Notes under the pieces: model-generated
What the model saw: only the letters and a program-made list of their open reading frames with translations
Told to the model about the DNA's origin: nothing
Database searches by the model: none
Program-made: the position numbers and the translations under genes
Origin: an uncultured Planctomycetaceae bacterium
Lineage (GTDB): Bacteria; Planctomycetota; Planctomycetia; Planctomycetales; Planctomycetaceae
Direction: 5' to 3'
Length of the DNA: 64,000 nucleotides
NCBI GenBank assembly: GCA_913031625.1
Contig: CAJWGB010000006.1
Coordinates: 1 to 64,000, forward strand
In this document: positions 47,666 to 56,559 of the stretch, piece by piece
How positions within the stretch are numbered: the stretch's first letter is position 1
Layout: each line of letters begins with the position of its first letter

Positions 47666-47995
47666 TTATTGCGGGTTCGCGGCCGCCTGCTCGTCAGAAT
47701 TGCCGTCACCTCGCGCACCCGCGGCCGGCGCAACAGATTCTGTGAAAGCAGATTCCTGCTCCTTCTGTTCCATCCGGACGACGACGCCGTACAGCCAACG
47801 CCCCCAAACGATGTATTGCAACCAGAAGAACAGTCCACCAAGCAGGACCGCCAGCCCGATGAACCCAATGCCGGGAAAGATCACTGTCATCAGCCCGAAG
47901 AATGCGAAAGCAAACACGAGCATCAACATCAAACCGAGCGGCACCGTGGGAACGGGGACGTCAGGTCGTTTCTGTTTGCTCGGAAGACGCGGCAT
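47666..47995 (-). CDS. Small membrane protein
   Basis: 109 residues with two hydrophobic segments (LGLMLMLVFAFAFFGLMTV and IGFIGLAVLLGGLFFWLQYI), a WGRWLYGVVV short piece, and an Ala/Glu/Gln-rich tail. No family recognised. It lies 5 bases after the HD hydrolase gene and 112 bases before the glycosyltransferase, both leftward, so it is probably in one transcript with the former. Confidence 0.65.
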   Translation of the reverse strand: MPRLPSKQKRPDVPVPTVPLGLMLMLVFAFAFFGLMTVIFPGIGFIGLAVLLGGLFFWLQYIVWGRWLYGVVVRMEQKEQESAFTESVAPAAGARGDGNSDEQAAANPQ

Positions 47996-48000
47996 TTGAC

Positions 48001-48573
48001 CTATCCCTGAGATGCTTCCGGCAGAAGTCCAAGCTCGCCTGCGATTCCGGCCATGGCAGCAATGCAGAAGTTAATGTGCTCGTTCAGATCAACTCCCAGA
48101 TCTTCGGCGCCGTTAATGATGTCATCTCGATTCACGGCGGCTGCGAATGAGGCCTGCTTCATCTTCTTACGGACACTCTTCGCCTTCATGCCTTCCAGTC
48201 GGCTCGGACGCATCAACGCACAGGCAGTGATAAATCCACACAACTCGTCACACGCATACAGGGTCTTATCAAGCAGACTTACTCGCGGACAATCCTCGAG
48301 ATAGTCCGCGTGCGATTTAATCGCGTAGATGACGTCATCCGGATATCCGCGTTCAGCCAGAATAACTGATCCCTGCAGGGGATGATCCGGAGGGTTAGGC
48401 CAGCGCTCATAGTCAAAATCGTGAAGCAGACCAACTGTGGCCCACTTCTCCTCGTCCTCTCCGTGCCTGACAGCATACGCGCGGACAGCCGCTTCAACCG
48501 CCAGCATGTGGCGAATCAGGCTCTCACTGGATACGTATTCGTGAAGCAGCTTCAGATTTTGTTCTCTGGTCAT
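48001..48573 (-). CDS. HD-domain hydrolase
   Basis: From the ATG at 48573 (190 residues) with the HD metal motif: His22 (IRHMLAVEAAVRAYA), His51-Asp52 in GLLHDFDYERWPNPPD, and a later His in AIKSHADYLED. HDIG-type proteins hydrolyse nucleotides or phosphoesters; the particular substrate is unknown. It is rather like the short YfbR/predicted-hydrolase group. The open frame extends upstream to 48660. Confidence 0.8.
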   Translation of the reverse strand: MTREQNLKLLHEYVSSESLIRHMLAVEAAVRAYAVRHGEDEEKWATVGLLHDFDYERWPNPPDHPLQGSVILAERGYPDDVIYAIKSHADYLEDCPRVSLLDKTLYACDELCGFITACALMRPSRLEGMKAKSVRKKMKQASFAAAVNRDDIINGAEDLGVDLNEHINFCIAAMAGIAGELGLLPEASQG

Positions 48574-48780
48574 GACTCTCGTATTCTGGTGCTCCAGCGG
48601 ACCGACAACCAGCGAATGGATCCGGGTTTCACAGGAATCACGTTCGCTCAACGTGAACATGCCGGGGGGAATCGTGTCGATGCCGTCAGAATCAACTCAA
48701 TCACGGGGAGGCTTGTTGACATGCTCACAATCGCTTTCTAGCATTCCCGTCCTGCCGCCCCAAGCGGAGGCAGAAATCAC

Positions 48781-48867
<87 letters not shown>

Positions 48868-48954
48868 CTTTCCTTTTGCCATCAACGGCAGTCAGTGTCT
48901 TTCGTTTCCACCGTGAAGCGAAAGACATTTTCATTTGGGGGTCGTGGGGTTTTT

Positions 48955-49587
48955 ATGGCCAAATGTCACTTCGCCATCATCCCGGCAGCGGGCAGAAGTG
49001 AACGGATGCAGGGTCCGCATAAGCTGCTTCTTCCGTGGCACAACGAATCAATCATTCAACGCGTCCTGCAGACATGGATGGACTCGAATGTCGCTCAGGT
49101 GCTGGTGGTGATTCGGGCTGATGACGCACCGCTTTCAGCACACGTTGACGAACTTAAAGGCCGTTTCACGTGGAACAGGTTAAAAATCCTGCGCCCCCAG
49201 ACAGCACCTCCCGCGATGAAGGAATCAGTGTGCTGTGGACTCAGCGACCTGCAGTCTTCAGTCGCTCCCAACGACGACGACCGCTGGCTGCTCGCACCAG
49301 CTGACGTCCCATCATTATCCACCGACGTCATCGACCACGTCATCAACGTCTCAAACACAACCGACCAGATCGTAGCCGCCATGTATGGTGACCATCAGAG
49401 TCATCCGGTTTCGTTTCCGTGGCGCCTCGCTGACGACGTCAAAGAGCTGCCAGCAGAATCTGGTATCAACTCTTTGCTCGGAACTCATGTCGTTGAACAC
49501 GTCCGGCTTCCACACGAACTCTATCCGGGCGACATCGATACGCCGGGCGAATACGAATCTGCATTGAGGGCGTTCCGGCGAGAGTAG
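48955..49587 (+). CDS. MobA-like nucleotidyltransferase (molybdenum-cofactor cytidylyltransferase type)
   Basis: 210 residues from the ATG at 48955 (MAKCHFAIIPAAGRSERMQG). The LIPAAGRS-type loop and the HKLLLPWHNESII segment are those of the NTP transferase fold found in MobA/MocA, which attach a nucleotide to molybdopterin. WLLAPADVPSLSTD is the family's metal-binding motif. It faces xdhC across a 156-base gap, and both act on molybdenum hydroxylases, which supports MocA-like function. The upstream frame to 48787 overlaps the tRNA and is not used. Confidence 0.82.
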   Translation: MAKCHFAIIPAAGRSERMQGPHKLLLPWHNESIIQRVLQTWMDSNVAQVLVVIRADDAPLSAHVDELKGRFTWNRLKILRPQTAPPAMKESVCCGLSDLQSSVAPNDDDRWLLAPADVPSLSTDVIDHVINVSNTTDQIVAAMYGDHQSHPVSFPWRLADDVKELPAESGINSLLGTHVVEHVRLPHELYPGDIDTPGEYESALRAFRRE

Positions 49588-49743
49588 GCTGCGATCGTAC
49601 GACGCACTTCCAGTCCGTCACTCCTGTCCGGTTCGTGCGGCATCGGCGACAGGACCATTCGCACTGCGGATCTGCGTAATCGTATTGTCGCAGACGGGAA
49701 GTCCGTCGTACTGCGCCAACATAATATCGCGCCGCTGCTGGAA

Positions 49744-50559
49744 TCAGAATTGCTTGGTCTTCTGGTCCACGATCCTGAGACGATCGCGTTCCTGAATCAA
49801 CTGAGCCAACACACTCACGGCAATCTCAGGCGGTGTGTTATTGCCCATTGGCAGCCCCATTGGACAAAAGAACGCCTGTTGCTGCTGTTCATTGAAGCCA
49901 GCCTGTGCAAGATCTCGCCGCAGGACTCTTGCCTTCTGCTGACTGCCCAGCACGCCGACGTACGGCGGCTCAATCGTGCGCAATATCTCCTGCAGAACGG
50001 GTAAATCAGTCGCATGCCCCTGCGTCATCAGCACAAAAAAACTGGCAGAGTCCAGTTGTTCCAGGACATCCGGAAGACTGGTCGCATGAATCTTTGTAAG
50101 TCGATCGTGACCAGACAGGCGGTCAAGCCAGTCCTCGCGCTGATCCACACACGTGACTCGACATTCCAGTTTCAGCAGCATGGGGACCAGTGCCTGGGCA
50201 ATATGCCCAGCACCGTAGACCACAACCTTCCAGTCACTGCATTGGTGCACTTCGAACAGGAAACTAACTTCGCCACCGCACGTCATCCCAATGTCAGTCT
50301 GCAGATTCCACGTCACATGGACACAGGACTTGCGAGTCCCTTCTCGCAACAGTTCCGATGCGTACCGAATAACAGCCGCTTCAACCCGACCTCCTCCAAC
50401 AGTGCCATGATACGGCCCACCCGCGCAAACAACCACCTTAGCACCCGGAACCTGAGGTGCACTGCCGCACATAGAGGTCAGAGTCACAACCACAAACGGT
50501 GTCCCGGCAGCAAGCAACTGCCTGATCGCCTGCCAGTGAGAATGGATGTCAAACGCCAT
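49744..50559 (-). CDS. XdhC family molybdenum-enzyme maturation protein
   Basis: Family needed to insert sulfurated molybdenum cofactor into xanthine dehydrogenase-like enzymes. N-terminal half: VTLTSMCGSAPQVPGAKVVV, GTVGGGRVEAAVIRYA. C-terminal Rossmann half: VVVYGAGHIAQALVP (about 111-125), YVGVLGSQQKARVLRRDL and CPMGLPMGNNTPPEIAVSV. 271 residues, as usual. Convergent with the MobA-like gene. Its substrate enzyme is not in the window. Confidence 0.92.
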   Translation of the reverse strand: MAFDIHSHWQAIRQLLAAGTPFVVVTLTSMCGSAPQVPGAKVVVCAGGPYHGTVGGGRVEAAVIRYASELLREGTRKSCVHVTWNLQTDIGMTCGGEVSFLFEVHQCSDWKVVVYGAGHIAQALVPMLLKLECRVTCVDQREDWLDRLSGHDRLTKIHATSLPDVLEQLDSASFFVLMTQGHATDLPVLQEILRTIEPPYVGVLGSQQKARVLRRDLAQAGFNEQQQQAFFCPMGLPMGNNTPPEIAVSVLAQLIQERDRLRIVDQKTKQF

Positions 50560-50583
50560 GGTTCACACCTGACTTAAGTGGGC

Positions 50584-51795
50584 TCAGGCAGTTTCCTCAG
50601 CCATATCCTGCAGCACCGAAATCACCACGTCCAGGCCTTCTTCGAGGTCGCCTCGAGTAATATTCAGAGCGGGCAGCAGTCGCACAACGGTATCCTGCGT
50701 CGCATTCAACAGGACTCCTTTTTCCATCGCTTTGCCAACCGCGGGACCGCTGGGAATATTAAGATCGATGCCGATCATCATTCCGCAGATCCGCAGCTCG
50801 CGAATAATGGGCAGCGTTTCCCGAACTCCTTCGAGTCGCTCGCGCACATAGTCCGCATTATCCTTTACGTTCTGAAGCAGTCCTTCCCGCTCAATTGCCT
50901 CTCCGGTGGCAAGCCCTGCCGCCATCGCGAGTGAATTCCCTCCGAATGTGCTCGCATGCATCCCGGGGCGCAGATCGCCGGCATACTCATCGCGAGTAAT
51001 AAGAGCACCGCAGGCCACTCCGCCGGCCAGTCCCTTCGCCATCGTCAGCACGTCCGGCTGGACGCCGAACTGCTGATAGCCAAACCACTCTCCGGTCCGC
51101 CCCATGCCGGTCTGGACTTCGTCAAAGACAAGCAGCAAACCGTGTGCGTCACACAGGTTTCTCAGCCCCTGCAGGAATTCAACATCCGGAATCCTTACTC
51201 CGCCCTCCCCCTGGACGGGTTCGATCATGATTGCACAGGTTTCATCATCAATCAGCGTCTCAACGCCCTCGAGATCCCCCATCGCCGCATAGCGAAACCC
51301 GGCCATCAGCGGCCCAAGTCCTTCGTGATACTTGGGTTGCGCGGTCGCGGTCAACGCACCAAAAGTACGTCCATGGAAACCTCTCTCAAAGGTAATCATG
51401 CGGTATCGACCCGCGGCAGCACCGTGGAGACGAGCAAGTTTGATGGCCGCTTCGTTGGCTTCCGCCCCACTATTACAGAAAAACGCCTTCCCAAAGCTCC
51501 TCGAACACAGAAACTCCGCAAACCTCCCCTGCTGCTCAATATACCAAGTGTTAGGCACATGAATCAGGCGGGAAACCTGTTCCTGAATGGCCTCCACCAA
51601 ACCAACATGGGAGTAGCCAAGAATGTTGCAGCCCCAGCCAGGAAACAGATCCAGAAAGCTGCGACCTTCAGCGTCCCATACGCGTGACCCTTCCCCGCGA
51701 ACCAGAGACACGGGATACCGTCCGTAATTGGGGATCACATACTGATCAAACAGAGAAATGGTGGACTGACTGTCCATGGCTGCTGGCACGCTCAT
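50584..51795 (-). CDS. argD: Acetylornithine aminotransferase
   Basis: Class III PLP aminotransferase in arginine synthesis (may also act in lysine synthesis). Motifs: [57 protein letters not shown], and the PLP lysine K254 in [10 protein letters not shown]. 403 residues fits. It lies 24 bases before xdhC on the same strand, possibly a shared transcript though functions differ. The start at 51795 is supported by [12 protein letters not shown] but a Met seven codons later is possible. Confidence 0.93.
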   Translation of the reverse strand: MSVPAAMDSQSTISLFDQYVIPNYGRYPVSLVRGEGSRVWDAEGRSFLDLFPGWGCNILGYSHVGLVEAIQEQVSRLIHVPNTWYIEQQGRFAEFLCSRSFGKAFFCNSGAEANEAAIKLARLHGAAAGRYRMITFERGFHGRTFGALTATAQPKYHEGLGPLMAGFRYAAMGDLEGVETLIDDETCAIMIEPVQGEGGVRIPDVEFLQGLRNLCDAHGLLLVFDEVQTGMGRTGEWFGYQQFGVQPDVLTMAKGLAGGVACGALITRDEYAGDLRPGMHASTFGGNSLAMAAGLATGEAIEREGLLQNVKDNADYVRERLEGVRETLPIIRELRICGMMIGIDLNIPSGPAVGKAMEKGVLLNATQDTVVRLLPALNITRGDLEEGLDVVISVLQDMAEETA

Positions 51796-52110
51796 TTCAG
51801 AGACTGTCTCGCTGGAATAGGATTTAGACAGGAACCGGTCTTAAAACCAGCCCTGCCTGCGGAGCAAATCGGATTGGGGACTGTTTCTGACCACATCGTA
51901 CTGTCGTCTCACCGCTTCAGCGACCTGCGGACACGAATTCTGACGAGCGGTTCAACATGGCCGCACCAATTCCGGCTTTTGGGTGGACATGACGAAGATC
52001 TGGAAACCGTTCTGAGGCATCCGGCAGCACTTTTCTATGTCGTGTAGCCCGTGTATCCTGGAAGCAGCATTCAACCACATCCAGACTGCCCGCTGTTCAA
52101 GTTCGCGCCC
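51796..52110. other. Divergent promoter region argD/hisC
   Basis: About 315 bases, no gene. An overlapping leftward frame at 51952-52419 is an antisense shadow of hisC. No confident promoter boxes or T-box-like structure recognised. Confidence 0.4.
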
Positions 52111-53202
52111 GTGACACTCCCATTTCGCCCAGCTGTCAATCAAATGAGAGGCTACGTTCCCGGTGAACAGCCTCAGGACGACGGTTGGACCAAGCTGAAC
52201 ACCAACGAAAATCCATACCCGCCGTCTCCAAAAGTTGTCGAGGCAATTCAGGCAGCCGCGACCGGGCGGCTCAATATTTACCCGGACGCCACTGCGACTG
52301 AATTTCGCGAGGCCGCAGCGGAATTGTTTGGAGTCACCCCGGACTGGATCCTCGCTGGAAATGGCAGTGATGAGAACCTCACTATCCTGATCCGCAGCTT
52401 CTGTGACCCGGGCAGTCAAATCGTTTACCCGTACCCCAGCTACGTTCTCTACGAATCGCTCGCCGCGATTCAGGGGTGCAGCGTCAGCCGGTTACTCCTG
52501 CGAGCAGACTTGTCATGGGACAGCAGTGAAGCGGCTGAGCTTTCTGAAGCTGCTCGACTTGTCTTCGTTCCGAATCCCAATTCACCAACCGGAAACCTCT
52601 GGTCGGCTGACGAGCTGCAGCAACTGCTGCCACGAGATGGGATTCTCGTTCTGGACGAAGCGTACGCCGACTTTGCCGATAGTCCGCACTCCGGAGAACT
52701 ACTGCGTGAAGAACGATTTGCCCAGCGCATGGTTGTAACCAGGACATTCAGCAAGTCGTACAGCCTCGCCGGTATTCGATTCGGATTTAGTGTTGCCGAC
52801 CCGGAACTGACAGGCGGCATGCACAAAGTCCGAGACAGCTACAACTGTGATGCGGTGGCCACGGCAGCCGCAACAGCCGCCATTAGAGACCAGGACTGGA
52901 TGCTTGCAAATCGAAGAAAGGTCCTCGCGACTCGAGTTCGACTTGCCACAGCACTGGCTGAACTGGGATTCAATGTTACGCCCAGCCAGGCAAATTTCAT
53001 CTGGTGCCAGCACCCATCCGGTCGTCATCAGCAGATCTATGAAGCACTGAAGGAACGGAAGATTCTGGTTCGTTTTATGCAGTTTGCAGGTGTGCGGGCG
53101 GAAAGCGGACTGGATGATGGATTGAGAATTACTGTGGGTACCGACGAGCAAACTGATCTGTTGCTCGCCGCTCTGACAACAATCATGCCGGAACAGACGT
53201 AA
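52111..53202 (+). CDS. hisC: Histidinol-phosphate aminotransferase
   Basis: PLP enzyme making histidinol phosphate. Start uncertain: GTG at 52111 (363 residues) matches the usual N-terminus PFRPAVNQMRGYVPGEQP; a GTG at 52051 and an ATG at 52144 are alternatives. Motifs: KLNTNENPYPPSP, GNGSDENLTIL, VPNPNSPTGN, LDEAYADFA and TRTFSKSYSLAGIRFGF with the PLP lysine. Gene is directly upstream of the hydrolase gene (9 bases). Confidence 0.95.
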   Translation: MTLPFRPAVNQMRGYVPGEQPQDDGWTKLNTNENPYPPSPKVVEAIQAAATGRLNIYPDATATEFREAAAELFGVTPDWILAGNGSDENLTILIRSFCDPGSQIVYPYPSYVLYESLAAIQGCSVSRLLLRADLSWDSSEAAELSEAARLVFVPNPNSPTGNLWSADELQQLLPRDGILVLDEAYADFADSPHSGELLREERFAQRMVVTRTFSKSYSLAGIRFGFSVADPELTGGMHKVRDSYNCDAVATAAATAAIRDQDWMLANRRKVLATRVRLATALAELGFNVTPSQANFIWCQHPSGRHQQIYEALKERKILVRFMQFAGVRAESGLDDGLRITVGTDEQTDLLLAALTTIMPEQT

Positions 53203-53211
53203 GGAAAGATC

Positions 53212-55197
53212 ATGCCGCAAGTGCTGCTGACGCTCATCCTGGTACTCACCGTTTCCGAGGCATCTGCGGAAGACGAACTCCAGTGTCTCACTCCCGAGGA
53301 GCAGCAAAAGTACCAGTTGTACAGGCAGCTCCAGGAACAGGCATACGCCGCCCTGAACCGACGTGAGGCAGTCTTCGAGGAGTTGAAGTCTCCAGATCAG
53401 ATCGTTGCACGGCAGAAGAAGCTACGGGAGTTCTTTCTCCAGCAACTGGGTGGCCTGCCAGAGCGAACTGCTATTAACGCCCGAACCGTTCGGACGATTC
53501 CCTGCGACGGATATCGCATTGAGTGTGTCATTTTTGACAGCCAGCCTGGCCATCGAATCACGGCAAACCTTTACCTTCCGGATGCGGACGGGCCGGTCCC
53601 TGGAGTTGTCGTTTCCAGTGGCCACAGCCGGACCGCGAAGACTGCAGACTACAACCAGCGATTCGGCATCATGATGGCCACACACGGGATGGCCGCATTG
53701 TGTTTTGATCCAATCGGCCAGGGAGAACGCAGTCAGATTCTCAATGAAGACGGCCAAAACCGGTTTGCAGGCACAACGACCGAACATTTCCTCGTAGGTG
53801 TGGGCTCAATCCTGACTGGACGTAACACGGCACGTTACCGAGTCTGGGACGCAATGCGTGCCATCGACTACATCACGAGTCGCCCGGAGGTAGACGGTTC
53901 AAAGATCGGATTCACTGGCTGTTCCGGAGGAGGAACAGTTACCAGCTATGTCATGGCGCTGGACGACCGCATCATGTGTGCTGCTCCCGCCTGCTATCTC
54001 ACGACGTTTCGGCATCTTATCAGTTCCATCGGGCCACAGGACGCAGAACAAAACATCTGCGGTCAGCTGAAGTTTGGAATGGATCATCCGGACTACATCC
54101 TGATGCGCGCTCCATCACCGACTCTGATCAGTGCGACGACGGGCGACTATTTCAGCATCGCCGGGGCATGGGAGAATTTCCGTCAGAACAAGCGGATCTT
54201 CGGGCAACTGGGTCATCCCGAACGAATGGACCTTGTGGAAGCCGAGGGCAAACACGGTGTGCAGCCTCAGAACCTGGCATCAATCTGCCACTGGATGAAA
54301 CGCTGGCTCAGGGATGACGATTCGCCCGTCCAGGCACACTTCCCAAAGACGAGGCCTCCGGAAGAACTTCTTTGTACCGCCTCCGGGCAGGTTGCGGAAC
54401 TCCCGGGTGAAAAGACGGTATTCGATCTCAATGCAGAATTTGCGGCAGCACTGCAGAGCCGGCGCAAGACACTGCACGAAGAAAAGTCGGACGATGAAAT
54501 TCGATCACTAATCCGAGACGTTCTCCGTCTTCCGGCTGAGGACGCACCACCCCGCTTTACAGATCTCGGACGAGTCAGCCGCGAAGACTATCACATCGAT
54601 CGACTCACTCTTCAGACGAAGGACGGACTGATTGGCGGGCTGACATTTCATCCACCATCACCGCAGGATGATGCCTGTCTCTATCTGTCCGAGAACGGAA
54701 GATTGGGGGACACTGGTAACGGCGGTCCGGTTTTGACCAGAGTCTTCGATGAAGCGCTTGCCGTCGTAACCGTCGACCTGCGTGGGCAGGGTGAAACAGC
54801 GGCGGGTGAGCAGGATGCACTGCTGACAGACTGGAAGACTTTCTTTCTTGCTTATCTGCTGGATCGTCCGTTAACGGGTCTTCGAGTTCAGGATGCGATC
54901 GCGTCAGCGGACTTCGTGGCGTTCTACGAGAAGAAACGCACCAAACCTCGAAATGTCCATCTTGTCGCCACCGGACGAGCTGCGATCATTGCCCTTCACG
55001 CCGCGGCACTGCGACCAGAGCTCTTCGAAACCGTCACACTTCGAAACTGCCCAAAATCATGGACAGAGATGGTGAGTGACCCGATTCCGGGAGGCCAGCT
55101 GGATGCCGTTGTGCACGGTGCTCTGAAAGTCTACGACCTTCCGGATCTTGTCAGACTCGCCGGCAAAACAAAGGTGAGATTTACCGACGATGAATAA
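53212..55197 (+). CDS. Exported tandem alpha/beta hydrolase (acetylxylan-esterase-like), second half inactive
   Basis: 661 residues with a signal peptide (MPQVLLTLILVLTVSEASA). First hydrolase (about 90-370): NLYLPDADGPVPGVVVSSGH, DPIGQGERSQ, nucleophile Ser238 in GFTGCSGGGT, and a His near EGKHGVQPQN, like acetylxylan esterase/prolyl oligopeptidase-type proteins. Second (about 420-650): another such fold (VVTVDLRGQGETAA), but the nucleophile elbow reads VATGRAAI, with no Ser, so it is likely non-catalytic. Last residues overlap the next gene by 8 bases, so translational coupling with the zincin is likely. Substrate is unknown. Confidence 0.82.
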   Translation: MPQVLLTLILVLTVSEASAEDELQCLTPEEQQKYQLYRQLQEQAYAALNRREAVFEELKSPDQIVARQKKLREFFLQQLGGLPERTAINARTVRTIPCDGYRIECVIFDSQPGHRITANLYLPDADGPVPGVVVSSGHSRTAKTADYNQRFGIMMATHGMAALCFDPIGQGERSQILNEDGQNRFAGTTTEHFLVGVGSILTGRNTARYRVWDAMRAIDYITSRPEVDGSKIGFTGCSGGGTVTSYVMALDDRIMCAAPACYLTTFRHLISSIGPQDAEQNICGQLKFGMDHPDYILMRAPSPTLISATTGDYFSIAGAWENFRQNKRIFGQLGHPERMDLVEAEGKHGVQPQNLASICHWMKRWLRDDDSPVQAHFPKTRPPEELLCTASGQVAELPGEKTVFDLNAEFAAALQSRRKTLHEEKSDDEIRSLIRDVLRLPAEDAPPRFTDLGRVSREDYHIDRLTLQTKDGLIGGLTFHPPSPQDDACLYLSENGRLGDTGNGGPVLTRVFDEALAVVTVDLRGQGETAAGEQDALLTDWKTFFLAYLLDRPLTGLRVQDAIASADFVAFYEKKRTKPRNVHLVATGRAAIIALHAAALRPELFETVTLRNCPKSWTEMVSDPIPGGQLDAVVHGALKVYDLPDLVRLAGKTKVRFTDDE

Positions 55198-56356
55198 CCG
55201 GCTGAACATTAAGAGTAGCCTGCCGATTCTGCTGAGTACATGGTGTCTGTCCTGCGAAGCTCCGGCAGATGAATCATCACAGGCAGACACGAACGCCAGT
55301 CCTGTCACAGTCATTCGTCTGCAGGGCGACTCCATGCCACCACTTGCGGGAGCAGTCCGTGCCGAAGCAGCTGACGGTTCGGTGCTGATCGAAACAGCTG
55401 ACAGCGTTCTGCATCTCATCAAGCCGGTTGATATCGCGGCCCGATCATCGACGACTGACACGTTCAGGCACCTTGATCGAAAGCAAATGGCAGCGCAGCT
55501 GCTCCGAAAGACCGGAAACGGATTTCGAATTGAATTTGGTGATAATCACATCGTCTGTTCAGATGCATCTGAGCTGTTTACTCAATACTGCGTCCGGCTG
55601 CTGAACAAGACCACGGCTGAGTATTCAAGATTCTTCGCCGACTCAGAAACTCCACCCCGGATAATGCCGGACAACATGTCTGTTATTCTATTTCGCACTC
55701 AATCCGAATTTCAGGCCTACGCTCAGAAACAGCATCCTGATACAGACTTCTCCGACGTTCCAGGATATTACTCCGTCCGTGACAATCAGATGCTGATCGC
55801 TGCCGCAGCCGGCGATCGAGATTATCGCGGTGCGGGCGACGTTTTGAGAAAGCTGAAGAGCCGTCTGCGACTGGTGGAAACGGTGGTCCACGAAGCCGTT
55901 CATCAACTGGCGTTCAATTCGGGCCTGCAGACTCGATATGCAGACACTCCGGTCTGGCTATCTGAAGGGTTGGCCGTCTATTTTGAACGTGCAAGCGGAA
56001 CAGGGCAGACACTCTGGATTCGCCCAGGGGGAGTCAGCCGAATTCATCTGCGAGGTTTTAAGGCGGCGGCAGCATCAGACCATCTGGCGGTTCCCCTCGC
56101 TGATCTTTTCTCATCTGACAACGCATTTGGAACAAATCCGGCAGCTGCCTATGCCGAGAGCTGGGCGGTCATCTACTTCCTTGCCCGACGAGATCGTGCC
56201 GCTCTTGACAGACTGCTGAAGTCAATGCCCACTACTCCGATGGGGAAACTGGCCCCTCAACAGCGACTTAAACTGATCCAGGACGCAACGGGCCGGAGTA
56301 TTGAGGACCTTGAAAAGGAAGTACTTCGGTATATGAAGACTGTGCGTCAGCGTTAG
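55190..56356 (+). CDS. DUF1570 zincin-like putative metallopeptidase
   Basis: 388 residues, an exported protein with a weak N-terminal signal (about 10-22). The zinc motif HEAVH (H234, E235, H238) is in VVHEAVHQLAFN, and the third-ligand-type glutamate is in WLSEGLAVYFE. This is the arrangement of gluzincins such as DUF1570. Probably acts in the periplasm or outside. It starts 8 bases before the end of the esterase-like gene. Substrate unknown. Confidence 0.85.
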   Translation: MNNRLNIKSSLPILLSTWCLSCEAPADESSQADTNASPVTVIRLQGDSMPPLAGAVRAEAADGSVLIETADSVLHLIKPVDIAARSSTTDTFRHLDRKQMAAQLLRKTGNGFRIEFGDNHIVCSDASELFTQYCVRLLNKTTAEYSRFFADSETPPRIMPDNMSVILFRTQSEFQAYAQKQHPDTDFSDVPGYYSVRDNQMLIAAAAGDRDYRGAGDVLRKLKSRLRLVETVVHEAVHQLAFNSGLQTRYADTPVWLSEGLAVYFERASGTGQTLWIRPGGVSRIHLRGFKAAAASDHLAVPLADLFSSDNAFGTNPAAAYAESWAVIYFLARRDRAALDRLLKSMPTTPMGKLAPQQRLKLIQDATGRSIEDLEKEVLRYMKTVRQR

Positions 56357-56559
56357 CTTTCAGGCGTCAAAGTCAGCCAGTTCGGTACAGGCTGACCGCC
56401 AGAATCGTCAGAAATACCCTGACAGCTGGCTGATCGAAAGACCCTGAAACGACAGAAACTCACTCATTGACCGTCTGACTTTCACGTTCTATTTTTGCAC
56501 GTCTTCTCGGCGATTCGGCCACCGCTACATTCCTTCGACAGTCAGACACAAGTCAATCG

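Noticed and set aside
51952-52419. Leftward frame overlapping the start of hisC
   Set aside because: Antisense shadow of hisC; the reverse frame has no motif.
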